64,000 nucleotides of DNA from contig NZ_LAKD02000001.1 in assembly GCF_000968685.2 (NCBI RefSeq), forward strand, positions 62,001 through 126,000, given 5' to 3'. Position 1 is the stretch's first letter. Each line of letters opens with the position of its first letter. The notes beneath the pieces were generated by a model. It was not told the DNA's origin. It did not search any database and saw only the letters and a program-made list of their open reading frames with translations. The stretch is from Streptomyces antioxidans (GTDB lineage: Bacteria > Actinomycetota > Actinomycetes > Streptomycetales > Streptomycetaceae). Positions 1 to 7,865 of this stretch are shown in pieces. The translations under genes and the position numbers were made by a program.

Positions 1-407
1 AGCCACTCGTTGGCGAACAGCAGCCCCGCGCACCCCTCCGGCGGGGCGTCGAGCCAGGCGATCCGCCCGTCCAGGCCCGGCGGCCGCTCCGCCCGCTCCA
101 CCGCGTACGGACGCAGTCGTCGGCCCAGCCGGTGCGGCAGGCCGGGGGCCAGGGCGAGCACCCGGGTGAGCAGTTCGCCGCGGCCGGCGCCCAGGTCCAC
201 CAGCGCCACCTCGGCGGGGTGCCCCAGCGCCTCGTCCACCCGGCACAGCAGCTCCGCGACCGCCCGCGCGAACAGCGGTGAGGCCTGCACCGACGTGCGG
301 AAATGCCCCGCCGGGCCCTCCGGCCGGTGGAAGAAGCCGCCCGGTCCGTACAGCGCGCGTTCGGCCGCCGTACGCCATCCGCTCCACTCACGCTTCTCGC
401 TCGCCAC
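1..407 (-). CDS. SAM-dependent methyltransferase, MidA/DUF185 type (5' part only)
   Basis: About 135 N-terminal codons are visible before the gene runs off the window edge. The reading frame starts at a GTG (407), four codons after an in-frame TAG. Near the start is GPGGFF, followed at about residue 65 by [10 protein letters not shown], a glycine-rich SAM-binding loop, and the visible part ends in ANEWL. This combination is typical of the MidA/NDUFAF7 (DUF185, COG1565) methyltransferases, which in mitochondria and some bacteria modify arginine in respiratory complex assembly; the bacterial substrate is usually unknown. It is divergent from the sensor kinase gene at 517. No clear Shine-Dalgarno sequence precedes the GTG, so a leaderless transcript is possible. 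The rest of the catalytic domain cannot be judged. Confidence 0.8.
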   Translation of the reverse strand, partial: MASEKREWSGWRTAAERALYGPGGFFHRPEGPAGHFRTSVQASPLFARAVAELLCRVDEALGHPAEVALVDLGAGRGELLTRVLALAPGLPHRLGRRLRPYAVERAERPPGLDGRIAWLDAPPEGCAGLLFANEW

Positions 408-516
408 ACCACCACGCTATGCGGACTGGTCTCCACCTTGGGGAGTAGGGCCGGGGGTCTCGGATCGCCCCTCGGGCTGACCCGGGAGGGGCCCGGCGAT
501 ACCTACGCTGGGTGAC

Positions 517-1713
517 GTGCAGCGCCTCTACGAATTTCTCCGCAGGCACCCGACAGGGGTGGACACCTTCTGGGCGGTCCTCCTTGTCGCTTCCGGGTTC
601 CTGTGGCTCGTGGAGACGTCGGTGGGCCGGGGCTCCCGCGTCGCGGGCGTGCCGATCGTCCTGGCGCTGGGGGTGACGATCGCGCTGCGCCGCCGCGCCC
701 CGGAGAAGATGCTGGTGCTGGCCATACTGTGCGGTCTCGCCCAGCTCGCCACGGACGTCCGGCCGAATGTGGCCGACTTCGCCATGCTGGTGATCGTCTA
801 CACGGTGGCGGTCACCTCCTCGCGCCCGGCCTCCCGCTTCGCGCTCGGCGTGGCGATCAGCGCGGCCCCCCTCTCCATCCTCCGCTGGCCGCACTCCCAG
901 CAGGGCTGGTGGGAGGACGTGGTCTCGGCGGTCTTCGTCTCCATCCCCTTCGTGCTGGCCTGGGTGCTCGGCGACTCGATCCGCACCCGCCGCGCCTACT
1001 ACGCCCAGCTCGAGGAGCGGGCCGCCCGGCTGGAGAAGGAGCGCGAGGCGCAGTCGAAGGTCGCGGTGGCCGCCGAGCGCGCCCGGATCGCACGGGAGCT
1101 GCACGACGTCGTGGCGCACAACGTGTCGGTGATGGTGGTGCAGGCGGACGGCGCCGCGTACGTCCTGGACTCCTCGCCCGAACAGACCCGGCAGGCGCTG
1201 GAGACGATCTCCGGTACCGGCCGCCAGGCGCTGGCCGAGATGCGGCGGCTGCTGGGCGTGCTGCGCACCGGGGAGCCGGGCGAGGAGAACGACTACGTCC
1301 CGCAGCCGGACGTCGAGCAGATCGACGAGCTGGTGGAGCAGGTGCGCGTCGCCGGGCTCCCGGTGGACTTCAAGGTCGTGGGCAGCCCGCGCCAGCTCCC
1401 CAGCGGGGTCGAGCTGACCGCGTACCGCATCGTGCAGGAGGCGCTTACCAACACCCGCAAGCACGGCGGCCCGGACGTGGGCGCGAGCGTCCGCCTCACC
1501 TACTTCGACGACGGGCTCGGGCTGCTGGTCGAGGACGACGGGCGGGGTGCGCAGCGCGAGATGTACGAGGACGGCGGCGCCGACGGCAGCGGCCATGGTC
1601 TGATCGGGATGCGGGAGCGCGTCGGCATGGTGGGCGGCACGCTCGACGCGGGCCCGCGACCGGGCGGCGGCTTCAGGATCAGCGCGCTGCTGCCGCTGAA
1701 GCCGGTTCGTTGA
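517..1713 (+). CDS. Two-component sensor histidine kinase, NarL/DesK type
   Basis: Membrane sensor kinase of 398 residues. The first 150 residues hold several hydrophobic segments; a short charged coiled coil follows (about 160-190). The HisKA_3 dimerisation helix contains ARELHDVVAHNVSVM with the phosphoacceptor H196, and the ATPase domain shows the N box YRIVQEALTNTRKH, a D-D-G-R-G box and GHGLIGMRERV near the C terminus. This is the HPK7 family that phosphorylates LuxR/NarL-type regulators. The GTG start lies at 517, just after TACGCT at 504-509, which would suit a near-leaderless transcript. The cognate regulator gene begins 94 bases downstream on the same strand. No periplasmic sensor domain is recognisable, so the signal is unknown. 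Confidence 0.9.
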   Translation: MQRLYEFLRRHPTGVDTFWAVLLVASGFLWLVETSVGRGSRVAGVPIVLALGVTIALRRRAPEKMLVLAILCGLAQLATDVRPNVADFAMLVIVYTVAVTSSRPASRFALGVAISAAPLSILRWPHSQQGWWEDVVSAVFVSIPFVLAWVLGDSIRTRRAYYAQLEERAARLEKEREAQSKVAVAAERARIARELHDVVAHNVSVMVVQADGAAYVLDSSPEQTRQALETISGTGRQALAEMRRLLGVLRTGEPGEENDYVPQPDVEQIDELVEQVRVAGLPVDFKVVGSPRQLPSGVELTAYRIVQEALTNTRKHGGPDVGASVRLTYFDDGLGLLVEDDGRGAQREMYEDGGADGSGHGLIGMRERVGMVGGTLDAGPRPGGGFRISALLPLKPVR

Positions 1714-1732
1714 GCCATCTGATGGGTGCGTA

Positions 1733-1793
1733 GGCCAGCTGTCCGGCCAGAGGGACAGGCCAGAGGGACAGGCCAGCTGTCCGGCCAGAGGGA
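1733..1793. repeat. Two perfect 23-bp direct repeats between kinase and regulator genes
   Basis: Positions 1733-1755 and 1771-1793 are identical over 23 bases, with a partial third copy (GGCCAGAGGGA, 1758-1768) between them. The repeats can also fold locally, because CTGTCC and GGACAG flank a short loop in each copy. They fill most of the 94-base gap ahead of the response regulator start at 1808. Confidence 0.85.
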
Positions 1794-1807
1794 AGGGACC
1801 GTCCGGG

Positions 1808-2503
1808 ATGTCGATCCGCGTCATGCTCGTCGATGACCAAGTGCTGCTGCGCACCGGCTTCCGGATGGTGCTCGCGGCCCAGCCCGATATGGAGGTCGTC
1901 GCCGAGGCGGGCGACGGGGTGGAGGCGCTTCAGGCGCTGCGCTCCACCGAGGTGGACGTCGTCCTGATGGACGTCCGGATGCCCAGGCTGGACGGGGTGG
2001 AGGCGACCCGGCGGATATGTGAGCGGGAGGGCGCGCCGAAGGTCATCATCCTGACCACGTTCGACCTGGACGAGTACGCCTTCTCCGCGCTCAAGGCCGG
2101 GGCGGGCGGCTTCATGCTCAAGGACGTGCCGCCGGGCGAACTGCTCGCGGCGATCCGCGCGGTGCACAGCGGTGACGCGGTGGTCGCGCCCAGCACCACG
2201 CGGCGGCTGCTGGACCGGTTCGCGCCGATGCTGCCGGGTAGCGGGGCCGGTGGCTACGGGGGCCGGGCAGGGCCGGAGCTGGACCGGCTCACCGACCGGG
2301 AGCGCGAGGTCATGCTGCTGGTCGCGCAGGGGCTGTCGAACGGCGAGATCGCGGCGCGGCTGGTGCTGTCCGAGGCGACCGTGAAGACCCATGTCGGCCG
2401 CATCCTCACCAAGTTGGAGCTGCGGGACCGGGTGCAGGTGGTGGTGATGGCCTACGAGACCGGACTGGTCCGGGCCGGGGGGCCGTCCGGACCGGCCCGC
2501 TGA
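1808..2503 (+). CDS. Two-component response regulator, NarL/FixJ family
   Basis: 231 residues. The receiver domain (about 1-120) has the acidic pair D9-D10, the phosphoacceptor D55 in VVLMDVRMPRLDG, the conserved T in ILTTFDLDEY and K105-region LKAGAGGFMLKD. A C-terminal LuxR-type helix-turn-helix (about 158-220) reads LTDREREVMLLVAQGLSN then VKTHVGRILTKL. It is the partner of the kinase directly upstream and presumably controls transcription as a phosphorylated dimer. The linker between domains is glycine-rich. The ATG follows AGAGGGAAGGG at a rather long spacing. Targets are unknown; none of the neighbouring genes is an obvious efflux pump of the DesK/LiaR type. Confidence 0.93.
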   Translation: MSIRVMLVDDQVLLRTGFRMVLAAQPDMEVVAEAGDGVEALQALRSTEVDVVLMDVRMPRLDGVEATRRICEREGAPKVIILTTFDLDEYAFSALKAGAGGFMLKDVPPGELLAAIRAVHSGDAVVAPSTTRRLLDRFAPMLPGSGAGGYGGRAGPELDRLTDREREVMLLVAQGLSNGEIAARLVLSEATVKTHVGRILTKLELRDRVQVVVMAYETGLVRAGGPSGPAR

Positions 2504-2596
2504 GGCGGCGTCCTTACGGTCGCGGTGGCGTCCTTACGGCTCGCACGACAGGCTGGCACGGCACGGCTGGCGGCGCCGTCTTGCGGTCGGCACCGC

Positions 2597-2944
2597 CTAC
2601 CGCGCGCCCCCGCCGTTCGGTGACCGTTCGCGGAGCACCAGGTCGAGCAGCCCGGGGAAGCGCTGGTCGAACTCGGGCCGGCGCAGCCGGTTGACCCGCT
2701 TGGGGCCCAGGTCGCGCTGCTCGATCAGCCCGGCCGCGCGCAGCACCGAGAAGTGGTGGCTGAGGGCCGCCTTGCCCACGGGGACGTCGAACGTGCCGCA
2801 GGCGCGCTCCCAGTCGGCCGCCGCGGCCAGTTCGCGGACCAGCTGGAGCCGTACGGGGTCGGCGAGCGCCGCGAGCGCGGTCCGTACGGGGACGTCGTCG
2901 GGGTGGGTGTGGAGCGGTGCGGACCGGTGGCTTCGGTTGCTCAT
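2597..2944 (-). CDS. ArsR-family transcriptional regulator
   Basis: Small winged-helix repressor, 115 residues. LADPVRLQLVRELAAA and KAALSHHFSVLRAAGL form the DNA-binding region, followed by the wing. The start is placed at the ATG at 2944 because GGAGGAG lies a few bases upstream; an in-frame upstream start would add 13 residues without a ribosome binding site. No cysteine cluster of the metal-sensing type is evident (a single Cys sits in ERACGTFDV), so it may respond to something other than metal. It lies 71 bases downstream of another ArsR-type regulator gene on the same strand but has its own promoter-like sequence. Confidence 0.88.
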   Translation of the reverse strand: MSNRSHRSAPLHTHPDDVPVRTALAALADPVRLQLVRELAAAADWERACGTFDVPVGKAALSHHFSVLRAAGLIEQRDLGPKRVNRLRRPEFDQRFPGLLDLVLRERSPNGGGAR

Positions 2945-2980
2945 CGCCGCTCCTCCGCCGCTCCCCGTTCCGACCGCGTG

Positions 2981-3001
2981 CACCGTGCGGTGGACATTTT
3001 A
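2981..3001 (-). promoter_or_regulatory. Promoter and small inverted repeat for the ArsR gene
   Basis: On the minus strand TAAAAT (3001-2996) is a good -10 element, and CACCG-TG-CGGTG (2981-2992) lies right at the expected transcription start, a usual place for an autoregulatory ArsR operator. Functional assignment is inferred. Confidence 0.45.
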
Positions 3002-3015
3002 GGCGGGGCGGCGCC

Positions 3016-4098
3016 CTACCGCAGAACGCTCTCCAGGAAGTCACTGCCCAGCCGGGCCACGGACGGCAGGTCGAGCTGGTGGAGCACGTAGCGGCCGCGG
3101 CGGCGGGTGGTGACGAGACCGGCCTTCTTCAGCACGGCGACATGGCGGGAGACCTCCGGGGGCGTGATGCCGTACGCCTCGGAGAGCTCACCGGTGGTGT
3201 GCGGGCCGCGGGCCAGGGTGCGGCACAGCCGCATCCGCATCGGATGGGCCAGGGCCTCCAGGCGGCGCTTGACGAGTTCCAGGGCGGCGGGCGGGGGCAG
3301 TTCGGGGGTGCCGGCCGGGTACTGGATCACCGGCCGCCAGCCGGGCGCGTGCACGATGACGAGATGCGGCCAGCCGAAGGCGGTCGGGATGAAGGTCACG
3401 CCGTCGCCGTACGCCGTCGTACGGCCGCCCGCCAGCTTGTCGGCCAGGATGCTCTCCCCGTCCTCCGACAGCGACAGCGCGGCGGAGGCCGACGCCAGAG
3501 CCTCCGCGAGACCCTTGCGCTGCAGCAGCCCGGCCTTGTGGCGGGCGTCGGCGGCCAGCTGGATCCGCGTCCGCCGCCAGGTGTCGGCGAAGAACGCCTG
3601 GTCGCAGTCCTCCAGCAGCCGCCGCAGCCAGACCCGCAGCCCGTCCGGATCCTCCAGCATGCGGTCGGTGAAGGCCGCCTGCCGCGGTCCCCGGGCGGCG
3701 GCCATCTCGCGGACCCGGGCCCGTTCGCCCGCGTCGACCAGCGGCGAGGGGGTCTGCCGGGAGTACGAGGGGGAGCAGGCGATCTCGAAGGCGGCGGCCA
3801 CGAACGTCTCGTCGTCGATCCGGTCCAGCGCGTCCAGCTCCTCGGCGAGCGTCGCCCCGGGGGCGGCCGGGAGCAGCAGGTCGGAGCGGGCGGTGCGCCA
3901 CAGGAAGTCCGCCTCGCAGAGCCGGTCCGCGAGGTCCGGCTTGAGCGCCGAGGCGGTGGCGGTGGCCCAGCCGTGCAGCCCGGGGTGGTGGCCGGGCTCG
4001 GACAGCACGTGGAGCGCGGCGCCCAGCTCGGCGAGGGGGGACGGGCTGAAGACGATGCGCTCGGGCGGCAGCCCGGCGATGTCGATGACATTGGCCAT
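3016..4098 (-). CDS. DUF5937 / ArsR-type winged-helix regulator
   Basis: 360 residues. The N-terminal two-thirds (about 1-250, starting MANVIDIAGLPPERIVFSPS) matches the style of DUF5937, an actinobacterial domain found fused to ArsR helix-turn-helix domains. The C-terminal 90 residues hold the DNA-binding domain: LAHPMRMRLCRTLARG, then TPPEVSRHVAVLKKAGLV and RRRGRYVLHQL as the wing. It probably represses in response to an unknown ligand bound by the N-terminal part. A perfect 9-5-9 inverted repeat lies in the divergent promoter region (4137-4159), pointing to autoregulation and control of the small gene at 4198. The C-terminal position of the helix-turn-helix is the family's normal arrangement. 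Confidence 0.85.
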   Translation of the reverse strand: MANVIDIAGLPPERIVFSPSPLAELGAALHVLSEPGHHPGLHGWATATASALKPDLADRLCEADFLWRTARSDLLLPAAPGATLAEELDALDRIDDETFVAAAFEIACSPSYSRQTPSPLVDAGERARVREMAAARGPRQAAFTDRMLEDPDGLRVWLRRLLEDCDQAFFADTWRRTRIQLAADARHKAGLLQRKGLAEALASASAALSLSEDGESILADKLAGGRTTAYGDGVTFIPTAFGWPHLVIVHAPGWRPVIQYPAGTPELPPPAALELVKRRLEALAHPMRMRLCRTLARGPHTTGELSEAYGITPPEVSRHVAVLKKAGLVTTRRRGRYVLHQLDLPSVARLGSDFLESVLR

Positions 4099-4136
4099 GA
4101 GCCCATGGTGGGGGAGCCGGGACCCGGCGCCGCCTT

Positions 4137-4159
4137 CGTTTGACGCCGATCGTCAAACG
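4137..4159. promoter_or_regulatory. Candidate operator, perfect 9-5-9 inverted repeat
   Basis: CGTTTGACG (4137-4145), spacer CCGAT, CGTCAAACG (4151-4159). It sits between the start of the DUF5937/ArsR regulator (4098, minus) and the small gene start (4198, plus), the expected place for an operator shared by both. The repeat is seen directly; which protein binds it is inferred. Confidence 0.65.
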
Positions 4160-4197
4160 GCGTGACCGGCGCCCGGGGCCGGGCGGACCGTCGAGCC

Positions 4198-4632
4198 ATG
4201 TCCCTCACCGAGCAGTACGCACTCGACCTGTACCGGGCCGCCAGGCGCGGCGACCCCGCCCCGCCCGCACCGGGCCTCCACGACTGGCGCACCCTCCGGG
4301 AACTGCGCGAGTACCGCGACTTCCGGGCCGTGACCCTGGGCCGCCCGGTCCGCCGCCGGGGCGGCCATGGCCGCCTTACGGGTGCCGTGCGCGCCGTAAG
4401 GGCGATAGCGGCGGCAAGGGCGATAACGGCGGCAAGGGCGATCCGGGAGGCGTTCGCGCGGCGCCGGTCAGCCGTCCCGCTCCGTGAGCCCCCGGACCTC
4501 GGTGAGCCCTTGGACTTCCGTGAGCCCCCGGATCCCCGTGGCCTCCCGTGCCTCCATGAGCTCCCGGACCCGGGCGAGGAAGGCACCGGCCGCGGCCGTG
4601 ACGTCGTCGGCCGTCCACTCGAGTGCGGATGA
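4198..4632 (+). CDS. Small hypothetical protein divergent from the ArsR-type regulator
   Basis: Starts MSLTEQYALDLYRAARRG, with a compact acidic/aromatic N-terminal 50 residues (LHDWRTLRELREYRDFRAV) that looks like a genuine folded or helical segment. After about residue 60 it becomes a repetitive Ala/Arg stretch (AVRAIAAARAITAARAI) and then a Pro/Leu/Glu repeat. The last 165 bases overlap, antisense, the repeat-coding 3' end of the threonine-aldolase-like gene, so the true functional part may be only the first half. It is divergent from the DUF5937 regulator and shares the palindrome at 4137-4159. I do not recognise a family. The N-terminal part is believable; the tail is doubtful. Confidence 0.5.
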   Translation: MSLTEQYALDLYRAARRGDPAPPAPGLHDWRTLRELREYRDFRAVTLGRPVRRRGGHGRLTGAVRAVRAIAAARAITAARAIREAFARRRSAVPLREPPDLGEPLDFREPPDPRGLPCLHELPDPGEEGTGRGRDVVGRPLECG

Positions 4633-5814
4633 GGCGACCGTCAGCTCCGTCATGGCCAGCCCGGCCGGCCCCGGCTCCCGCCAGCGACGGAACAGCACCG
4701 TCCGGGTCTCCTCCGCCAGCTGCACCCCCGCCTCGTCCAGCACCGCCGCCGGATACGGCAGCCACACCTGGAACTGGTGGGTGTGCGGCACCCCGGGGTG
4801 CACCCGGGACCAGCCCACCCCCGCGGCCGTGAACGTCGTCCGAAGCGCCTCCGCCACGACCCGCGCGTGCGCCACGTACGACGGCAGCCTCGGCAGCTCG
4901 CGGTCCAGGCCGTCCAGCGCGGCGAGCGCCACCGGCCACTGCTGGAAGAGCTGGCCGCCGTACCGGTGGCGCCACGCCCTGGCCTCGGCCACCAGGGTCT
5001 CGGGCCCGGCCAGCGCCGCTCCCGAGAGCCCGCCGAGCGACTTGTAGAAGGACACGTAGACGGAGTCCGCCAGGGCGGCGATCTCCGGCAGCTCCCGGCC
5101 GAAGTACGCCGTGCACTCCCACAGCCGCGCCCCGTCGAAGTGCACCACCGCGTCCCGCTCCCGGGCCGCCGCCACGGCCGCGACCAGCTCGTCCCACTCG
5201 GGCAGCACGAACCCGGCGTCGCGCAGCGGGAGTTCGAGTGCGAGGGTGCCGAACGGCTCGTCCAGGCCCCGGATCTCCTCGGGTGTGGGCGGCCGCGGCT
5301 CGCTGGTCGGACGCACCGCGCGCAGCCCGCTGACCGTCAGATACGCGTCCCGCTCGTGCATCTCCAGATGGGACAGCGGATGCAGCGCCACCACCGGACT
5401 GCCGGTGCGCCCCGCCCAGCAGCGCAGCGCGACCTGCTGCGCCATGGTGCCGGTGGGGAAGAACGCCGCGGCCTCCATGCCGAGCAGCCCGGCGACCCGT
5501 TGCTCGAGCTCTTCGACGACGCCGTCGCCGTAGATGTCCACCCAGCCGTCCCCGCCGTACGGCGCGGTATCGGCTGTACGGGCGGTCGTGAGGGCGGTCG
5601 TGAGGGCGGCCAGCCGCTCGGCGATCCGCTCCTCGGCGGGCCCCCGCGCGAGGGTCCGCTCGGCGCCGTGCCAGGCCGCGAGGCGGCGCGCTCGCGCGGC
5701 CGACTCCGCCTCGCCGCCCGAGCCGTCTGGCCCGTCCATCTCGTCCATCTCGTCTGGCCCGTCTGGCCCGTCTGGCTCGTCTGGCCCGTCCCGCTCGGCC
5801 GTCCCGTCCGTCAT
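4468..5814 (-). CDS. Threonine aldolase-like PLP-dependent enzyme (beta-eliminating lyase family)
   Basis: 448 residues, longer than the usual 340-360 because of extra ends. The fold-type I core includes DIYGDGVVEELEQRVAGLLG, FFPTGTMAQQVALR, HPLSHLEMHE, VHFDGARLWEC (the aspartate that contacts the pyridine nitrogen) and SVYVSFYKSLGGLSG with the Schiff-base lysine. Such enzymes split beta-hydroxy amino acids into glycine and an aldehyde, or do related lyase chemistry. The N terminus has an acidic run built from repeated GPD/EMD units, encoded by 9-bp tandem repeats (5738-5800), and the C terminus ends in three GLTE repeats. Start at ATG 5814. Exact substrate unknown. It is divergent from the pantothenate/NAD operon and converges on the small gene at 4198, overlapping it. 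Confidence 0.85.
   Translation of the reverse strand: MTDGTAERDGPDEPDGPDGPDEMDEMDGPDGSGGEAESAARARRLAAWHGAERTLARGPAEERIAERLAALTTALTTARTADTAPYGGDGWVDIYGDGVVEELEQRVAGLLGMEAAAFFPTGTMAQQVALRCWAGRTGSPVVALHPLSHLEMHERDAYLTVSGLRAVRPTSEPRPPTPEEIRGLDEPFGTLALELPLRDAGFVLPEWDELVAAVAAARERDAVVHFDGARLWECTAYFGRELPEIAALADSVYVSFYKSLGGLSGAALAGPETLVAEARAWRHRYGGQLFQQWPVALAALDGLDRELPRLPSYVAHARVVAEALRTTFTAAGVGWSRVHPGVPHTHQFQVWLPYPAAVLDEAGVQLAEETRTVLFRRWREPGPAGLAMTELTVASSALEWTADDVTAAAGAFLARVRELMEAREATGIRGLTEVQGLTEVRGLTERDG
5738..5800. repeat. 9-bp tandem repeat inside the aldolase-like gene
   Basis: About seven imperfect copies of a CGTCTGGCC-like unit, coding on the minus strand for an acidic run of Gly-Pro-Asp and Glu-Met-Asp units near the protein N terminus. 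Looks like slippage expansion in phase with the reading frame. Confidence 0.8.
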
Positions 5815-5961
5815 GGGCCGATCATGTCGCACGCACGTCCATCGGACCACAGAGTTGTCCACAGGCCCGGGCGTACGGCCAAACCCCCCGGAAGCACTCG
5901 CGTAGCATGGCGGTGAATCGTCCGGTACCCCCTGAGGACTGGAACGGAAGGCCGTTGTCGC

Positions 5962-6897
5962 GTGAACGCTCAACCACTGCCTGAGCCGCAGGACCGCCCT
6001 GCCCGGCTCACCGTCGGGGTCGTCGGCGCGGGCCGCGTCGGCCCGGCCCTCGCCGCCTCGCTGAAACTGGCCGGGCACCGCCCGGTCGCCGCGTCCGGTG
6101 TCTCCGACGCCTCCGTGCGCCGGGCCGCCGCCCTGCTCCCCGACGTCCCCGTCGTGCCGCCCTCCGAGGTGCTGGCGCGGGCCGAGCTGGTGCTGCTCAC
6201 CGTCCCCGACGACGCGCTGCCCGAACTGGTCGGCGGCCTCGCCGAAACCGGCGCGGTGCGCCCCGGGCAGCTGCTGGTGCACACCTCGGGCCGGTACGGG
6301 GTCGGCGTGCTGGAGCCCGCGCTGCGGGCCGGTGCGCTGCCGCTCGCACTGCACCCCGTGATGACCTTCACCGGCACCTCGGTGGACGTCCCCAGGCTGG
6401 CCGGCTGCTCCTTCGGCGTCACCGCGCCCGAGGAGCTGCGGCTGGCGGCCGAGGCGCTGGTCATCGAGATGGGCGGGGAGCCCGAGTGGATCGCGGAGGA
6501 GTCCCGTCCGCTCTATCACGCCGCCCTCGCCGTCGGCGCCAATCACCTCACCACACTGGTCGCCCAGTCCCTGGAGCTGCTGCGCGCGTCCGGCGTCGAG
6601 GCCCCCGACCGGATGCTCGGCCCGCTCCTCGGCGCCGCGCTGGACAACGCGCTGCGCAGCGGCGATGCCGCGCTCACTGGTCCGGTCGCGCGCGGCGACG
6701 CGGGCACGGTCGCCGCCCATGTCGCCGAGTTGCGGCGGCACGCCCCGCACGCCGTGGCCGGGTATCTGGCCATGGCCCGTACGACCGCGGACCGGGCGCT
6801 CGCCCACGGTCTGCTCAAGCCGGAGCTCGCCGAGGACCTGCTGGGCGTGCTCTCGGACGTGACCGACGCGCGGGGCCGGGGAGGGAGCGAGGCATGA
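5962..6897 (+). CDS. Rossmann-fold oxidoreductase with DUF2520 domain
   Basis: 311 residues. The N-terminal NAD(P)-binding fold has [17 protein letters not shown] at about 15-31, and the C-terminal half is all-helical (DUF2520), giving a shape like ketopantoate reductase or 6-phosphogluconate dehydrogenase relatives. It is the first gene of the coupled panC-nadB-nadC-coaX operon; its stop overlaps the panC start (ATGA). The position suggests a role in pantothenate synthesis, for example as ketopantoate reductase, but this is inference from context. The GTG start at 5962 is preceded by GGAACGGAAGG. Conserved [17 protein letters not shown] in the helical domain probably lines the active site. 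Confidence 0.85.
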   Translation: MNAQPLPEPQDRPARLTVGVVGAGRVGPALAASLKLAGHRPVAASGVSDASVRRAAALLPDVPVVPPSEVLARAELVLLTVPDDALPELVGGLAETGAVRPGQLLVHTSGRYGVGVLEPALRAGALPLALHPVMTFTGTSVDVPRLAGCSFGVTAPEELRLAAEALVIEMGGEPEWIAEESRPLYHAALAVGANHLTTLVAQSLELLRASGVEAPDRMLGPLLGAALDNALRSGDAALTGPVARGDAGTVAAHVAELRRHAPHAVAGYLAMARTTADRALAHGLLKPELAEDLLGVLSDVTDARGRGGSEA

Positions 6898-7865
6898 GCC
6901 CGAGGCTGTGGACCAAGGCACTTCCAGGGGAGCCGGATGTGGAGCTGTTCCGCCATCGCCCGGATCTGGACGCGGCGCTCGCCCACTTCTCCGTGCCGGG
7001 GCGCACGGCCGTCGTGATGACCATGGGCGCGCTGCACGACGGGCACGCCTCGCTCATCCGCGCCGCCCGCGCCCGGGTGGGCGCCAAGGGCCTGGTGACC
7101 GTCACCGTCTTCGTCAATCCGCTGCAGTTCGGCGTGGGCGAGGACCTGGCCCGCTATCCGCGCACCCTCGACGCCGACCTTAAGGTCGCGGCCGAGGCGG
7201 GCGCGGACATCGTCTTCGCCCCCACCGCCGAGGAGGTCTATCCGGGCGGTGAGCCCGGCGTCCGGATCACCGCCGGGACCCTGGGCGAGCGCTATGAGGG
7301 CGCCTCCCGCCCCGGCCACTTCGACGGGATGCTCACCGTCGTCGGCAAGCTGCTCCATCTCACCCGCCCCGATATCGCCTTCTTCGGCGAGAAGGACGCC
7401 CAGCAGCTGTCGCTGGTCCGCCGGATGGTCCGCGACCTGAACTTCCCGGTGGAGATCGTCGGCGTCCCCACCGTCCGGGAGGGCGACGGGCTCGCCCTCT
7501 CCAGCCGTAACCGCTATCTGACGGCCCAGGAGCGGGACACCGCGCTGGCCCTGTCCCGTGCGCTGTTCGCGGGGCGCGACGCGGGGCTGCTGGCGGCCGG
7601 GGAGGGCCCGGCCGGGTCCGAGGAGCACGAGCTGATACGGGTCGCGTCGCCCGCCGCGGTGCGGTCCGCGGCGCGGGCGGTGCTCGACGAGGCGGCGGGG
7701 CTCGAACCACCCCTCGTGCTGGACTATCTGGCCCTGGCCGACCCCGCCGACTTCACCGAGGTCTCCGACGGGCACACGGGCGAGGCCGTGCTGGCCGTCG
7801 CCGCCACGGTCGGCGCCACCCGCCTGATAGACAACATCCGCCTGTGGATCGGAGCCGCCCGATGA
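6894..7865 (+). CDS. panC: Pantothenate synthetase
   Basis: 323 residues. Joins pantoate and beta-alanine with ATP to make pantothenate through a pantoyl-adenylate intermediate. Diagnostic elements are [16 protein letters not shown] (the HxGH adenylate motif), [52 protein letters not shown] and [10 protein letters not shown] (the KMSKS-like loop region). The ATG start (6894) overlaps the stop of the preceding oxidoreductase gene by four bases, and its own stop overlaps the nadB start, so translation is coupled. The length is slightly above the usual 280-310 residues owing to N-terminal residues and an insertion around [15 protein letters not shown]. Cytoplasmic. Confidence 0.97.
   Translation: MSPRLWTKALPGEPDVELFRHRPDLDAALAHFSVPGRTAVVMTMGALHDGHASLIRAARARVGAKGLVTVTVFVNPLQFGVGEDLARYPRTLDADLKVAAEAGADIVFAPTAEEVYPGGEPGVRITAGTLGERYEGASRPGHFDGMLTVVGKLLHLTRPDIAFFGEKDAQQLSLVRRMVRDLNFPVEIVGVPTVREGDGLALSSRNRYLTAQERDTALALSRALFAGRDAGLLAAGEGPAGSEEHELIRVASPAAVRSAARAVLDEAAGLEPPLVLDYLALADPADFTEVSDGHTGEAVLAVAATVGATRLIDNIRLWIGAAR

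Noticed and set aside
388..1854. Long minus-strand open frame across the sensor kinase gene
   Set aside because: Arg/His/Ala-rich translation and antisense to an unmistakable kinase; a shadow caused by high GC.
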